Position numbers and translations under genes: made by a program. A stretch of DNA of 64,000 bases from Roseovarius aestuariivivens (GTDB lineage: Bacteria; Pseudomonadota; Alphaproteobacteria; Rhodobacterales; Rhodobacteraceae). How positions within the stretch are numbered: position 1 is the stretch's first letter; the number at the start of each line of letters is the position of its first letter. The stretch is taken from assembly GCF_004761875.1 (NCBI RefSeq), contig NZ_SJEY01000003.1, positions 248,001 through 312,000 on the forward strand, given 5' to 3'. This document shows, in pieces, positions 34,842 through 44,458 of this stretch. The notes below the pieces were generated by a model. The model was not told where the DNA came from. It saw only the letters and a list, made by a program, of their open reading frames with translations, and ran no database searches.

Positions 34842-35340
34842 CCGCGGCCACCTTCACGCTGATCATCCGGTCGGGGTTCGCGGGCGGCTCGCCGCGCGTA
34901 ATCGCGTCCACATGCTCCATGCCCGAAATCACCCGGCCATAGACCGTGTATTGCCGGTTCAGGAAATGGTTGTCCTTGAAGTTGATGAAGAACTGGCTGT
35001 TGGCACTGTCAGGGTTCTGGCTGCGCGCGGCCCCCAGCGTGCCCCGGTCATGCGGCACGCCCGAGAATTCGGCCTTGAGATCGGGCAGGTCGCTGCCGCC
35101 GGTGCCCGCGCGCCGCAGGTTGAAATCCTTTTCCATGTTGCCGTTGGCCACGTCGCCCGTCTGCGCCATGAAGCCGTCGATCACCCGGTGAAAGGCGACG
35201 TTGTCATATTGGCCCGCGCGCGCCAGTTCCTTCATGCGCTCGCAATGGCCCGGCGCCACGTCGGGCAGAAGCTCGATGGTGACGGTGCCGTCTTTCAACT
35301 CCATCAGGATGGTGTTCTCGGGGTCCTTGATTTCGGCCAT
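34834..35340 (-). CDS. Cytoplasmic peptidyl-prolyl cis-trans isomerase (cyclophilin, PpiB type)
   Basis: 168 residues of the same family as the next gene but without a signal peptide. It shares VAFHRVIDGFMAQTGDVANG and RSQNPDSANSQFFINF. It heads the leftward pair, and the two proteins divide the work between cytoplasm and periplasm. The paralogs probably arose by tandem duplication. Confidence 0.93.
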   Translation of the reverse strand: MAEIKDPENTILMELKDGTVTIELLPDVAPGHCERMKELARAGQYDNVAFHRVIDGFMAQTGDVANGNMEKDFNLRRAGTGGSDLPDLKAEFSGVPHDRGTLGAARSQNPDSANSQFFINFKDNHFLNRQYTVYGRVISGMEHVDAITRGEPPANPDRMISVKVAADA

Positions 35341-35472
35341 GCGGCCCTCCTTTGTCTCGTCCTGTCGCCCCGTTACCTAGGCCCTCCCCCGGGCTTTGCC
35401 AAGCACGGAGGTTGACGCCACGCGCGCCCCGCGCCAAAAGGCGCCCGACCACGGTGACGGCAGGAGGCGCGC

Positions 35473-36657
35473 ATGGCCTGGAAAACCCTCGACGACATGG
35501 ATCTTTCCGGCAAGACGGTGCTGACCCGCGTGGACATCAACGTGCCCGTGGAAAACGGCCGCGTGACCGACGCGACCCGGATCGAACGCATCGTGCCCAC
35601 GGTGTGCGACATCCTGGCCAAGGGCGGCAAGCCGATGCTGATCGCCCATTTCGGACGGCCCAAGGGCAAGGTCGTGGATGCCATGTCCCTGCGGCCGCTG
35701 GTGCCCGCGCTGAAAGACGCGCTGGGACGGTCCGTGCGCTTCATCGAAACCCTCGACGGGGCCGAGCAACTGACCGACGAGATGCGCGCCGCCGATGTGC
35801 TCTTGCTGGAAAACATCCGCTTCCACCCGGGCGAAGAGGCCAACGATCCGGCCTTCGCCCAGCGCCTTGCGGGGCTCGGCGATGTCTACTGCAACGATGC
35901 CTTCTCGGCCGCGCACCGCGCGCACGCCTCGACCGAGGCGCTGGCGCATCTGCTGCCGTCCTGCGCGGGCCGCCTGATGGAGGCGGAACTCACCGCGCTC
36001 GAGGCCGCCCTTGGCACACCCAAGCGGCCCGTGCTGGCGCTGGTGGGCGGCGCGAAAGTCTCGACCAAGCTCGACCTTCTGTCGAACCTCGTGGAAAAGG
36101 TCGACATGCTGGTGATCGGCGGCGGCATGGCCAACACGTTTCTGGCGGCCCAGGGCCTCGATGTGGGAAAATCGCTCTGCGAGCATGACATGACCGACAC
36201 CGCCCGCGCCATCGCCGAGAAAGCCGCGCAGACGGGCTGCGAAATCCTGCTGCCCCGTGACGTGGTCGTCGCCAAGGAATTCCGCGCCGGCGCCGAGGCG
36301 CAGGTCGTGGCCGCGGAAGACTGCCCCGAGGACGCGATGATCCTCGATGCGGGCCCCGACAGCGTCTTTCACATCACCGCAGCGATGGACCGCGCGCAGA
36401 CACTCATCTGGAACGGCCCTCTGGGCGCGTTCGAGATCGAGCCTTTTGACGCCGCCACCAACGCGGCGGCGGCCCACGCCGCAGGGCTCAGCCGCTCGGG
36501 CAAGCTCGTCTCGGTCGCGGGCGGCGGCGATACCGTGGCCGCGCTCAACAAGGTCGATGCAGCCTCGCAATTCACCTATATCTCCACCGCCGGCGGGGCC
36601 TTCCTCGAATGGATGGAAGGCAAGACCCTGCCCGGCGTCGCGGCCCTGGGCGGGTAA
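35473..36657 (+). CDS. pgk: Pgk, phosphoglycerate kinase
   Basis: 394 residues, the standard length. N-terminal substrate-binding motifs are [16 protein letters not shown] and [11 protein letters not shown]. The nucleotide domain has [23 protein letters not shown] and the C-terminal [12 protein letters not shown]. It interconverts 1,3-bisphosphoglycerate and 3-phosphoglycerate in glycolysis and gluconeogenesis. A class I aldolase gene lies 1.9 kb downstream on the same strand, with a spermidine-synthase-like gene between them. Confidence 0.97.
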   Translation: MAWKTLDDMDLSGKTVLTRVDINVPVENGRVTDATRIERIVPTVCDILAKGGKPMLIAHFGRPKGKVVDAMSLRPLVPALKDALGRSVRFIETLDGAEQLTDEMRAADVLLLENIRFHPGEEANDPAFAQRLAGLGDVYCNDAFSAAHRAHASTEALAHLLPSCAGRLMEAELTALEAALGTPKRPVLALVGGAKVSTKLDLLSNLVEKVDMLVIGGGMANTFLAAQGLDVGKSLCEHDMTDTARAIAEKAAQTGCEILLPRDVVVAKEFRAGAEAQVVAAEDCPEDAMILDAGPDSVFHITAAMDRAQTLIWNGPLGAFEIEPFDAATNAAAAHAAGLSRSGKLVSVAGGGDTVAALNKVDAASQFTYISTAGGAFLEWMEGKTLPGVAALGG

Positions 36658-36666
36658 TCCAGTAGC

Positions 36667-36682
36667 GCGCGCCAAGGCGCGC
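36667..36682 (+). terminator. Short GC hairpin after pgk
   Basis: GCGCGCC and GGCGCGC are adjacent with only AA between, so the real stem is about 6 bp with a 4-nt loop. It lies 10 bp after the pgk stop; without a T-tract it is only a candidate. Confidence 0.35.
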
Positions 36683-36908
36683 AAGAGCTCATCTCGCCGT
36701 CGCTTGCGCGCCGGCTCGGGGCATGTGGCCGGTGTGACGCGCCTGCTTGATCGCTGCGTGGGTGCGACCTCCGGTAGCCTCCGGCGGGCGCGTTTTTCCC
36801 AACAGGAAGTAACGACGCTGGCGCGATGGGCCGGGCGTCACATTCGGCTTGTATCGGCGCGCGGGATCGGGTCCTCTCTGCCCGGTTGAACGGAACGGGC
36901 GGCAGGCC

Positions 36909-38405
36909 ATGACGCAAAGCATTCCGATCTGGCTTCTGGTGCTGGCCCAGGGCGTGATCAGCGCGGCCTCGCTTGTCGTCGAGATCGTGGCGGGCCGGAT
37001 GCTCGCGCCGCATGTGGGTATGTCGCTCTACACCTGGACGGCGGTGATCGCCGTGGTGCTGGCGGGCTTTTCCGCCGGGCACTGGTGGGGCGGCCGATTG
37101 GCCGAAAAACCGGCGGAGGCCTCGCTGCGCTGGACCGGCGGCGCGCTTCTGGCCGGCGCGGTGACAACCGCGCTTGCGGTGCTGCTTCTGCCGCTGGCCG
37201 CGGGGGCCGTTCTTTCGGCCACGGGCCACCCGGTCTGGGGCATCACCGGACTGACCTTGCTGGTCTTCTTCCTGCCGTCCTTTTTCGCCGGCGTCCCGGC
37301 GCCGGTTCTCACCCGGATCGCGGTGATCTCGCAGACGCGCACCGGGCCCGCCCTTGGGGCGATGTTCGCCTCGGGCGCCATCGGGGCCATCGCCGGTACG
37401 CTTCTGGCGGGGTTTCTCTTCATCTCCTGGCTCGGCTCCGCGACCACTCTGGCCGTGGTCACCTGCGTCTACGTGGCCTCGGGCGTGCTCTTCTTCTGGC
37501 TGGGCGGACTGCGCCGCGCGGGCGTGTTGCTTGTCATGGCGCTCGGCGGCGCGGGTCTTGCCGGACTGGCGCTCGCCGCCCCCGCGCCCTGCGACCGCGA
37601 AAGCCGCTATTTCTGCCTGCGGGTCGAGGACCTCTCGGCAGATCCCGCCGACCCCGTGCGCCTCATGGTGATCGACCACCTCGCCCACGGGATCAGCGGG
37701 CGCGACCTTCCGCAGGTGCAGTTCACCGAACACACCGCCATGCTCGAACGCCTGTCGACCCTGCGCGCCCCGCGGCCCGATTTCACCAGCTTTCACATCG
37801 GTGGCGGCAATTACGCCGTGCCGCGATCCTTCGCCGCGCAGGGTACCGGCCCCATCACCGTGGCCGAGATCGACCCGGAGGTAACCGCGCTGGCCGCCTC
37901 TCACTTCTGGTTCGATCCCGCCACCGCCGCTGTTCTGCACGAGGACGGGCGCCGCGCGCTTCTGTCTCGCCCCGATGCGCGCTACGATATCATCCTCGGC
38001 GACGCCTTCACCGATGTCGTGGTGCCGGTGCATCTCGTGACGCAGGAATTCTTCCGCCTCGCCGCAAGCCGCCTGACACCAGAGGGCAGCTTTCTGATGA
38101 ACGTCATCGACCACGAGGACAATCTCGCCGCCATCGCCTCGATCGTGGCGACCATGCAGACGGTCTTCCCGGTGGTCGAGGTCTGGACCCAGCAGATCCA
38201 GCCAGACCCGGGACAGCGCATGGTCTTCGTGGTGGTGGGCGGCCAGAGCCCGACCCCGGTCGATTCCTTCACCGTGCCTGCCCCGGACCAGACCCGCTTC
38301 GGTGCGCTGAGCAGCGGCATGGTGACAGGTCTCGCCCGGCAGCGCGGGCAGATCCTGACCGATGATTACGCGCCCATCGACCGCCTCATGGGCCGGCGCG
38401 ATTAA
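36909..38405 (+). CDS. Membrane protein with spermidine-synthase-like C-terminal domain
   Basis: 498 residues. The first half has about six or seven membrane spans (residues 10-240); the second half (about 260-490) is a SpeE-like Rossmann methyltransferase fold with IGGGNYAVPRSF, then VAEIDPEVTALA and YDIILGDAFTDVVVP. This fused MFS/spermidine-synthase architecture is widespread, but the reaction is unproven; binding of decarboxylated SAM is inferred only from homology. The ATG at 36909 is chosen because the preceding 20 codons look non-coding. Confidence 0.82.
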   Translation: MTQSIPIWLLVLAQGVISAASLVVEIVAGRMLAPHVGMSLYTWTAVIAVVLAGFSAGHWWGGRLAEKPAEASLRWTGGALLAGAVTTALAVLLLPLAAGAVLSATGHPVWGITGLTLLVFFLPSFFAGVPAPVLTRIAVISQTRTGPALGAMFASGAIGAIAGTLLAGFLFISWLGSATTLAVVTCVYVASGVLFFWLGGLRRAGVLLVMALGGAGLAGLALAAPAPCDRESRYFCLRVEDLSADPADPVRLMVIDHLAHGISGRDLPQVQFTEHTAMLERLSTLRAPRPDFTSFHIGGGNYAVPRSFAAQGTGPITVAEIDPEVTALAASHFWFDPATAAVLHEDGRRALLSRPDARYDIILGDAFTDVVVPVHLVTQEFFRLAASRLTPEGSFLMNVIDHEDNLAAIASIVATMQTVFPVVEVWTQQIQPDPGQRMVFVVVGGQSPTPVDSFTVPAPDQTRFGALSSGMVTGLARQRGQILTDDYAPIDRLMGRRD

Positions 38406-38528
38406 TTCGCAGACACGCGCGCCAAAAGCCATACACCGGCGCGGCTGTTAGCGTCATCGGAATTGCATGTCTTTCCGCGCTCGCCTAAGACAACCACAAC
38501 CAGACAAGAAACATCCGGGGGACGCGCC

Positions 38529-39422
38529 ATGTCGAAGGCCGAACAGACAAAAAAGATCCGCGATGGCCAGGGCTTTATCGCAGCACTCGACCAATCGGGC
38601 GGCTCCACGCCCAAGGCGCTGCGGCTCTACGGCATCGACGAAGACGCCTATGCCAACGATGACGAGATGTTCGACCTCATCCACGAGATGCGCGCCCGCA
38701 TCGCCACAGCACCCGCCTTTACCGGCGACAAGGTGCTGGGCGCCATCCTCTTCGAGCAGACCATGGAGCGTGAGATCGCGGGCAAGCCCTCGGCCGCCTT
38801 CCTTTGGGAAGAGCGCGGCGTCGTGCCGTTCCTCAAGGTCGACAAAGGGCTCGCGGACGCGGCCGATGGCGTGAAGGTGATGAAGCCCATGCCGGATCTC
38901 GCCGACCTCCTGAAGCGCGCGAATGCCGCCGGGATCTATGGCACCAAGATGCGCTCGGTGATCGACGCGGCCTCGCCCGCCGGTATCGCTTCGGTCGTCG
39001 ACCAGCAGTTCGAGATCGCCGGAGAGATCCTCGACGCGGGCCTCGTGCCGATCATCGAACCGGAAGTCACAATTTCGATCTCCGACAAGGCCGAGGCAGA
39101 GGGGCTGCTTTTGCACGCCATCGCCACCCATCTCGACACGCTGCCCGAGGGGCGCGAGGTGATGCTCAAGCTCACCCTTCCCGAGGTCGCCAACCACTAC
39201 GCACCGCTGGTCGAGCATCCCCGCGTGCTGCGGGTCGTGGCGCTCTCGGGCGGCTATTCGCGCGACGAGGCGAACAACCGGCTCTCCAAGAACACCGGCA
39301 TCATTGCCAGCTTCTCGCGCGCGCTGACCGAAGGCCTCTCTGCACAGCAGTCCGACGACGAGTTCAACAAGACCATCGCCGCCTCCATCGACGGCATCTA
39401 CAAGGCCTCGGTCGCGGGCTGA
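38529..39422 (+). CDS. Class I fructose-bisphosphate aldolase
   Basis: 297 residues of the bacterial class I (Schiff-base) aldolase family: FIAALDQSGGSTPKAL near the N-terminus, VPFLKVDKGL, and the catalytic-lysine strand VMLKLTLPEV. It splits fructose 1,6-bisphosphate to triose phosphates. The start at 38529 follows a GGGGGAC-type site. Together with pgk it gives the central glycolytic/gluconeogenic steps; the two are not closely spaced, so they need not share a transcript. Confidence 0.93.
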   Translation: MSKAEQTKKIRDGQGFIAALDQSGGSTPKALRLYGIDEDAYANDDEMFDLIHEMRARIATAPAFTGDKVLGAILFEQTMEREIAGKPSAAFLWEERGVVPFLKVDKGLADAADGVKVMKPMPDLADLLKRANAAGIYGTKMRSVIDAASPAGIASVVDQQFEIAGEILDAGLVPIIEPEVTISISDKAEAEGLLLHAIATHLDTLPEGREVMLKLTLPEVANHYAPLVEHPRVLRVVALSGGYSRDEANNRLSKNTGIIASFSRALTEGLSAQQSDDEFNKTIAASIDGIYKASVAG

Positions 39423-39491
39423 TCGCGCTCAGGCTGTAATCCTCGACAGCGCCGCCCGTCTCGCGCAGACTGACCGCGGGAGGGCCACATC

Positions 39492-40127
39492 ATGACATTG
39501 CAGATCATCGGCTCGGGCTTCGGGCGCACCGGCACCAAATCGCTCAAGGCCGCGATCGAGCGGCTGGGATTCACACCCTGCCACCACATGCACGAGGTGG
39601 TCGAGAACCCGGCCCAGGTCGCCCATTGGCAGGCCATCGCAGAAGGCCGCCCGGTCGACTGGGAGGCGGTCTTCGCCGGTTACGCGGCCCAGGTCGACTG
39701 GCCCGGCGCGCATGTCTGGCGCGAGCTGGCCGAGTCCTGCCCAGAGGCCCGGATCATTCATTCCGTGCGCCCCGAAGACAAATGGTGGGCCAGTTTCGAG
39801 CGCACCATCGCCAAGCTGCTGACCCTCTACCGCGACCTGCCCCTGCCGCCGCATATCCGCGACATGATGGACGCTTTCGACCGGATGGTCGTGCAGACCA
39901 CCTTCGCGGGAAAGATCACCGACAAGGCCACCGCTCTCGCCGCGTACCGCCAGCGAGAGGCCGATGTGCGCGCCGCCCTGCCGCCCGAACGCCTGCTCGT
40001 GTTCGACGTGGCCCAAGGGTGGGACCCGCTATGCGACTTTCTGGGTCTGCCCGCACCGGACGAGCCTTTCCCGCATCACAACCTGCGCGCCGATTTCTGG
40101 GAGGTTCTGGGGGGTGAACCGGCCTGA
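39492..40127 (+). CDS. Sulfotransferase-family protein
   Basis: 211 residues. The 5'-phosphosulfate-binding loop is IIGSGFGRTGTKSLKAAI (about 4-21), and ARIIHSVRPEDKWWASFERT fits the 3'-phosphate motif of this group. These PAPS-dependent enzymes sulfate small molecules or glycans; the acceptor here is unknown. The gene is 69 bp behind the aldolase on the same strand. Confidence 0.85.
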   Translation: MTLQIIGSGFGRTGTKSLKAAIERLGFTPCHHMHEVVENPAQVAHWQAIAEGRPVDWEAVFAGYAAQVDWPGAHVWRELAESCPEARIIHSVRPEDKWWASFERTIAKLLTLYRDLPLPPHIRDMMDAFDRMVVQTTFAGKITDKATALAAYRQREADVRAALPPERLLVFDVAQGWDPLCDFLGLPAPDEPFPHHNLRADFWEVLGGEPA

Positions 40128-40324
40128 CATGGCGCAAGCGGCCAGCAGCCGACCCCGGCATTCCGTGCGGCAATCCATCCTGATTGATCCGCCAAACTTC
40201 AAGGTCATGTATCACCCACTGCCGGGCCAACGCCATCTCGTGCAAAAGTGTCCGTGAGATATAGGTATTCCGGTAGACCGGTCTTCCCGGTTCAACCGCT
40301 TTTTCAAAACAAAAGGTCATACTC

Positions 40325-40870
40325 ATGAGATTGCTGATTTGCGCTGCAGTCGCAGCGACGCTCGCGCTCGCCGGATGCGTCCCGATACCGATTGCGCAGA
40401 AGGCCTATGTGCCGAACCCATCCGATACCACACCGAGACACGGCAGCGGTTGCGCATTCAACGAGGCCAGAACAACCGGTGACCGTAAGGTGGGCGACGC
40501 CACGGTATCCGTCTCTTTGTCGGTAGAGGACAAAGCTGGTGAAACCGCCCGCGCACGTCTTTGGCTCTTCGTCGATCGACCAGCCTCGTCGAAAAGGGTA
40601 TCGGTTACCGCGTCGCGTATCAGGCTTCTGGACGACGGCAGAACCCTGACGGCACGGCCCGTTTCTTTCGAGGAAAAAACGGTCAAGAATGGGACGCATT
40701 CGACGGCGGTTCTTGTGTTCACTTCTCCATCTGGCATGGGCGAGAAATTGAGCCTGACATTTGATCCGGGCGCAATCCGGATTGGTGGGCGGGCGATCCC
40801 CTTCGCGCCCATTCGTTTTGAGAAAAAGGAAGGCCCCGCAATTTACATATTTCCCTGCATCCCGACATGA
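40325..40870 (+). CDS. Putative lipoprotein of unknown function
   Basis: 181 residues with a signal peptide ending in the lipobox LAGC (Cys19), so it should be acylated and membrane-anchored. The mature part is basic and has two more cysteines. No family is recognised. Codon use includes AGA and ATA, and base composition looks lower in GC than the neighbours, so it may have been acquired separately; this was judged by eye. Confidence 0.65.
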   Translation: MRLLICAAVAATLALAGCVPIPIAQKAYVPNPSDTTPRHGSGCAFNEARTTGDRKVGDATVSVSLSVEDKAGETARARLWLFVDRPASSKRVSVTASRIRLLDDGRTLTARPVSFEEKTVKNGTHSTAVLVFTSPSGMGEKLSLTFDPGAIRIGGRAIPFAPIRFEKKEGPAIYIFPCIPT

Positions 40871-40948
40871 CCTCCGTTGCGACTGTTTACAAAAGCTTTT
40901 TCCGAGCCGTCGCGCGCGACGAACGTCCCAAAGCCGAACGCCCCGCTT

Positions 40949-40958
40949 TTTGATCAAA
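40949..40958. promoter_or_regulatory. Palindrome TTTGATCAAA upstream of the first PuuA-like gene
   Basis: A perfect 10-bp palindrome, 60 bp before the start of the first glutamine-synthetase-like gene. The same core recurs at 42385-42398 before the amidotransferase gene. It is a candidate operator for a regulator of polyamine catabolism. Confidence 0.45.
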
Positions 40959-41017
40959 TTCCCTTGTCCGCCGCCCCCCTCCGGCGCTAGGGTGCGCGCA
41001 TTAAGCCGGGTGCCCCC

Positions 41018-42334
41018 ATGAACCTTCAGGATTACCAGACCTTCCGCGTGGCCGCCTGCGACCTCAACGGGCGCATGCGCGGCAAGCGCGTGCCGGGCGA
41101 TTATGCCCCGAAGCTCGCCAAGGGCGCGGTGCGCATGCCGCTCTCGGCCTGCAATCTCGACATCTTCGGCGCCGATATCGAAGACAGCCCGCTTGTCTTC
41201 GAGACCGGCGATGCCGACGGCGTCCTGCTGCCCACCGACCGGGGCCCGGTGCCCCAGCCCTGGCTCGAGATCGCGCAGCCACTGGTGCCGATGGCCATGC
41301 ATCATGACGACCTCACCCCGTTCGAGGGCGACCCGCGCCACGCGCTCTGCGCCGTGCTCGACCGGTTTGCGGCCCGCGGCTGGACGGTCATCGCCGCGAC
41401 CGAGCTGGAATTCACCCTCGTGGATGACAGCGGCGACACGCTCGCGCCGGTGCGCGACCCCCTGACCGGTCGCCCGGTCGAACTGCCCGACGTGCTTTCG
41501 ATGGCGCAGATGGACAGTTTCGACGATTTCCTGTCCGATCTCTATCGCTGCTGCGCCGAAATGGGCATCCCCGCCCAGACCGCCACCTGCGAGGTCGGGC
41601 TGGGACAGTTCGAATTCACCCTCAGCCACCAGAACGCCCTGCGCGCCGCCGACGACACCTGGCTTTTCAAGCGCCTGATCCGCCGGCTCGCCCGCAATCA
41701 CGGCTTTGCCGCCACCTTCATGGCCAAGCCATTCCCCGAGGATGCGGGCAACGGCATGCACATGCATTTCTCGGTTCTGGACAAGACCGGCAAGAACGTC
41801 TTCGACAATGGCGGCGAGGACGGCACAGAGGTGCTGCACCATGCGCTTGCGGGCTGTCTGGCCGCGATGCACGACAGCACGCTCATTTTCGCGCCGCACG
41901 CCAATTCCTACGACCGGCTGGTGCCCGGCGCCCATGCCCCCACCGCGATCTGCTGGGCCTATGAGAACCGCACGGCGGCCCTGCGCGTGCCCGGCGGCGC
42001 GCCCGCCGCCCGCCGGATCGAACATCGCGTGCTGGGCGGCGACACCAACCCTTACCTCACCTTCGCCGTGGTGCTGGGTGCCGCCATGACCGGGATTGAA
42101 GACGCAACACCCCCGCCCGATCCCATCGAAGGCAACGCCTACGATCTCGATCTGCCGCAACTGGCCCCCAACTGGGAAAGCGCCATCGACGCCTTCGAGA
42201 CCTCGAAAACCATGGCGCGGATCTTCACGCCCGACCTGATCGCCAATCTGGTGCTGACCAAACGGCAGGAATGGAAAGAGATGCGCCAAAGGCCTGCGCC
42301 CGAGCACTGGAAAATCTACCTCGAAACGGTTTAG
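41018..42334 (+). CDS. Glutamine synthetase-like ligase, PuuA type (first copy)
   Basis: 438 residues of the GlnA/PuuA family. It shows a glutamine-synthetase beta-grasp and catalytic domain: TELEFTLVD, EVGLGQFEFTLSHQNALRAAD, MHMHFSVLD and the C-terminal WENRTAALRVPGG in variant form. The context of a PuuD-like amidotransferase, a second copy and a PuuB-like oxidase points to gamma-glutamylation of putrescine or a related amine. Exact substrates of the two copies may differ. Confidence 0.87.
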   Translation: MNLQDYQTFRVAACDLNGRMRGKRVPGDYAPKLAKGAVRMPLSACNLDIFGADIEDSPLVFETGDADGVLLPTDRGPVPQPWLEIAQPLVPMAMHHDDLTPFEGDPRHALCAVLDRFAARGWTVIAATELEFTLVDDSGDTLAPVRDPLTGRPVELPDVLSMAQMDSFDDFLSDLYRCCAEMGIPAQTATCEVGLGQFEFTLSHQNALRAADDTWLFKRLIRRLARNHGFAATFMAKPFPEDAGNGMHMHFSVLDKTGKNVFDNGGEDGTEVLHHALAGCLAAMHDSTLIFAPHANSYDRLVPGAHAPTAICWAYENRTAALRVPGGAPAARRIEHRVLGGDTNPYLTFAVVLGAAMTGIEDATPPPDPIEGNAYDLDLPQLAPNWESAIDAFETSKTMARIFTPDLIANLVLTKRQEWKEMRQRPAPEHWKIYLETV

Positions 42335-42384
42335 TCTGCGCCAAGCCTCCGGCTGGACGCGGATCTGCCGCTGCGCTAGCCTGG

Positions 42385-42398
42385 AATTTGATCAAATT
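42385..42398. promoter_or_regulatory. 14-bp palindrome AATTTGATCAAATT upstream of the amidotransferase gene
   Basis: A perfect 14-bp palindrome centred 19 bp before the ATG at 42410. It contains the same TTTGATCAAA found before the first PuuA-like gene. The recurrence of one palindrome ahead of two genes of one pathway supports a shared operator. Confidence 0.5.
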
Positions 42399-42409
42399 AT
42401 CGGTGACCC

Positions 42410-43087
42410 ATGAAGATCGGTATCCTCCTGACCGGCCACGCCCTGCCCTCCCTGATCGACAGCATCGGCGATTACGACGCGATTTTCGCGCAGATGCTTG
42501 ACGGTCACGGCTTCGACTATGCCCGCTTCGACGTGGTCGACGGGCAGTTCCCCACCGGCCCCGAGGCCTGCGACGGCTGGCTCATCACCGGCTCCAAGCA
42601 CGGCGCCTACGAAGATCACGACTGGATCCCGCCGCTGGAGCAGCTCATCCGCGAAATCCACACCTCGGGCCGTCCCCTCGTGGGCGTCTGCTTTGGCCAT
42701 CAGATCATCGCGCAGGCGCTCGGCGGCCGCGTCGAAAAGTTCCAGGGCGGCTGGTCGGTGGGCCGCACCGAATACCAGATCGACGGCGCGCCCATGGCAC
42801 TCAACGCCTGGCACCAGGATCAGGTCGTCACCCCGCCGGAAGGCGCGGAAATCATCGGCCGCTCGGCGTTCTGCGAAAACGCCGCCATGGTGATCGGCGA
42901 CAACATCCTGACGATTCAGCCGCATCCTGAATTCACGCCCCACGTGCTCGGCACCGTCATCGACGAGCGCGGCAAGGGGCTCGTGCCGGACGACCTGCTC
43001 AACAACGCCACCGCAAATCTCGACACCCCCACCGACAGCGCGCGCTTCGCCCAAAGGATCGCGGCACATCTCAAGAAAGGCGCCTGA
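42410..43087 (+). CDS. Class I glutamine amidotransferase, PuuD-like role proposed
   Basis: 225 residues with the class I triad: nucleophile Cys94 in VGVCFGHQ, the His in IQPHPEF near 180, and a Glu two residues on. GuaA-type and PuuD-type enzymes look alike at this level. In this operon a gamma-glutamyl-GABA hydrolase is the natural role, since it would release GABA after PuuA and PuuB have acted. It ends 1 bp before the second PuuA-like gene. Confidence 0.82.
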   Translation: MKIGILLTGHALPSLIDSIGDYDAIFAQMLDGHGFDYARFDVVDGQFPTGPEACDGWLITGSKHGAYEDHDWIPPLEQLIREIHTSGRPLVGVCFGHQIIAQALGGRVEKFQGGWSVGRTEYQIDGAPMALNAWHQDQVVTPPEGAEIIGRSAFCENAAMVIGDNILTIQPHPEFTPHVLGTVIDERGKGLVPDDLLNNATANLDTPTDSARFAQRIAAHLKKGA

Positions 43088-43088
43088 C

Positions 43089-44450
43089 ATGGCCAAGGAC
43101 TGGACCGAGACACTGCCGCAAGCCGCGCAGGAATACCTCGAAGGCCGCCGGCTCGACGAGGTGGAATGCATCATTGCCGATCTGCCCGGCATCGCGCGCG
43201 GCAAGGCGGTGCCGGCCTCCAAGTTTCAGCGCCAGCAGCATTTCCACCTGCCCGACTCGATCTTCTTCCAGACCATCACCGGCGACTGGGGCGAGGCCGC
43301 GGGCGAGGAAGGTTTCATCGAGCGCGACATGATCCTGCGCCCCGACATGAGCACCGCCACCGCCGCCCCCTGGACCGGCGACTGGACGCTGCAGGTGATC
43401 CACGACGCCTTCGACCGCGACGGCGAGCCCATTCCCTACGCACCGCGCAATGTGCTCAAGCGCGTCGTGGCGATGTACGAAAAACGCGGATTGAAACCCG
43501 TGGTCGCGCCCGAGATGGAGTTCTACCTCATCGCCCGCAATCTCGATCCGGCTAAGGAAATTCAGCCCATGGTGGGCCGCTCGGGCCGACCGGCGGCGGC
43601 GCGACAGGCCTATTCCATGACCGCAGTCGATGAATTCGGCCCGGTCATCGACGACATCTACGACTTCGCCGAGGCGCAGGGCTTCGAGATCGACGGCATC
43701 ACGCAGGAAGGCGGCGCGGGCCAGCTCGAAATCAACCTCCGCCATGGCCACCCGGTCAAGCTTGCTGACGAGGTCTTCTACTTCAAGCGCCTCATCCGCG
43801 AGGCCGCGCTGCGTCACGACTGCTTCGCCACCTTCATGGCCAAGCCCATCCCCGGCGAACCGGGAAGTGCCATGCATATCCACCATTCGCTCATTGACCT
43901 GGAAACCGGCCGGAACGCGTTTTCCGGGCCCCAGGGCGGCGAGACCGACATGTTCTATCACTTCATCGGCGGCTTGCAGAAACACCTGCCCGCCGCGATC
44001 GCGGTGATGGCGCCCTATGTCAATTCCTACCGCCGCTACGTGCCCGATAGCGCCGCTCCCATCAACCTCGCCTGGGGTCGCGACAATCGCACCACGGGCA
44101 TCCGCGTGCCGCTCTCGGACGCGGCCGCGCGGCGGGTGGAAAACCGGATGGGCGGCATGGATTGCAATCCCTATCTCGGCATCGCCGTCAGCCTCGCCTG
44201 CGGGCTTCTCGGGCTCGAGAACGAAATCCGCCCCGAACCGCAGTTTCGCGGCGACGCCTATAAAGGAGAGCCTGACATCCCCGAGGTCATGGGCGCCGCC
44301 CTCGATCTTTTCGAGGAGGCCGAGGATTTGCACCGTGTGCTCGATCCCGAATTCGCCCGTGTCTATTCGATCATCAAGCGCACCGAATATGCCGAGTTCC
44401 TGCAGGTGATCTCACCCTGGGAACGCGAGCACCTGCTGCTCAACGTCTGA
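43089..44450 (+). CDS. Glutamine synthetase-like ligase, PuuA type (second copy)
   Basis: 453 residues of the same family as the copy at 41018, but clearly diverged. Residues APEMEFYLIARNLDPA, EGGAGQLEINLRHG and SAMHIHHSL mark the catalytic core, and the C-terminus ends in WEREHLLLNV, as in PuuA. Two ligases in one operon suggest two amine substrates, or one ligase that has taken a different role. Confidence 0.88.
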   Translation: MAKDWTETLPQAAQEYLEGRRLDEVECIIADLPGIARGKAVPASKFQRQQHFHLPDSIFFQTITGDWGEAAGEEGFIERDMILRPDMSTATAAPWTGDWTLQVIHDAFDRDGEPIPYAPRNVLKRVVAMYEKRGLKPVVAPEMEFYLIARNLDPAKEIQPMVGRSGRPAAARQAYSMTAVDEFGPVIDDIYDFAEAQGFEIDGITQEGGAGQLEINLRHGHPVKLADEVFYFKRLIREAALRHDCFATFMAKPIPGEPGSAMHIHHSLIDLETGRNAFSGPQGGETDMFYHFIGGLQKHLPAAIAVMAPYVNSYRRYVPDSAAPINLAWGRDNRTTGIRVPLSDAAARRVENRMGGMDCNPYLGIAVSLACGLLGLENEIRPEPQFRGDAYKGEPDIPEVMGAALDLFEEAEDLHRVLDPEFARVYSIIKRTEYAEFLQVISPWEREHLLLNV

Positions 44451-44458
44451 CCGCGCCC

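Noticed and set aside
36576-38432. A 618-residue frame on the minus strand opposite the spermidine-synthase-like gene
   Set aside because: Low-complexity Arg/Gly/His-rich sequence without a family; the plus-strand gene has clear membrane spans and a Rossmann fold.
40128-40324. 197-bp gap after the sulfotransferase gene as a possible small RNA or gene
   Set aside because: No start codon with a ribosome-binding site, no stable hairpin and no T-tract.
39916-40326. Minus-strand frame that looked faintly like a transposase or integrase remnant near its start (MALARQWVIHDLEV)
   Set aside because: I found no inverted terminal repeats, target duplication or DDE motif, and most of it is antisense to the sulfotransferase gene. 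It could be checked by a protein search.
40304-42307. A 667-residue frame on the minus strand opposite the first PuuA-like gene
   Set aside because: No domain pattern, and it runs across a lipoprotein gene and a ligase gene; it is a shadow of GC-rich coding DNA.
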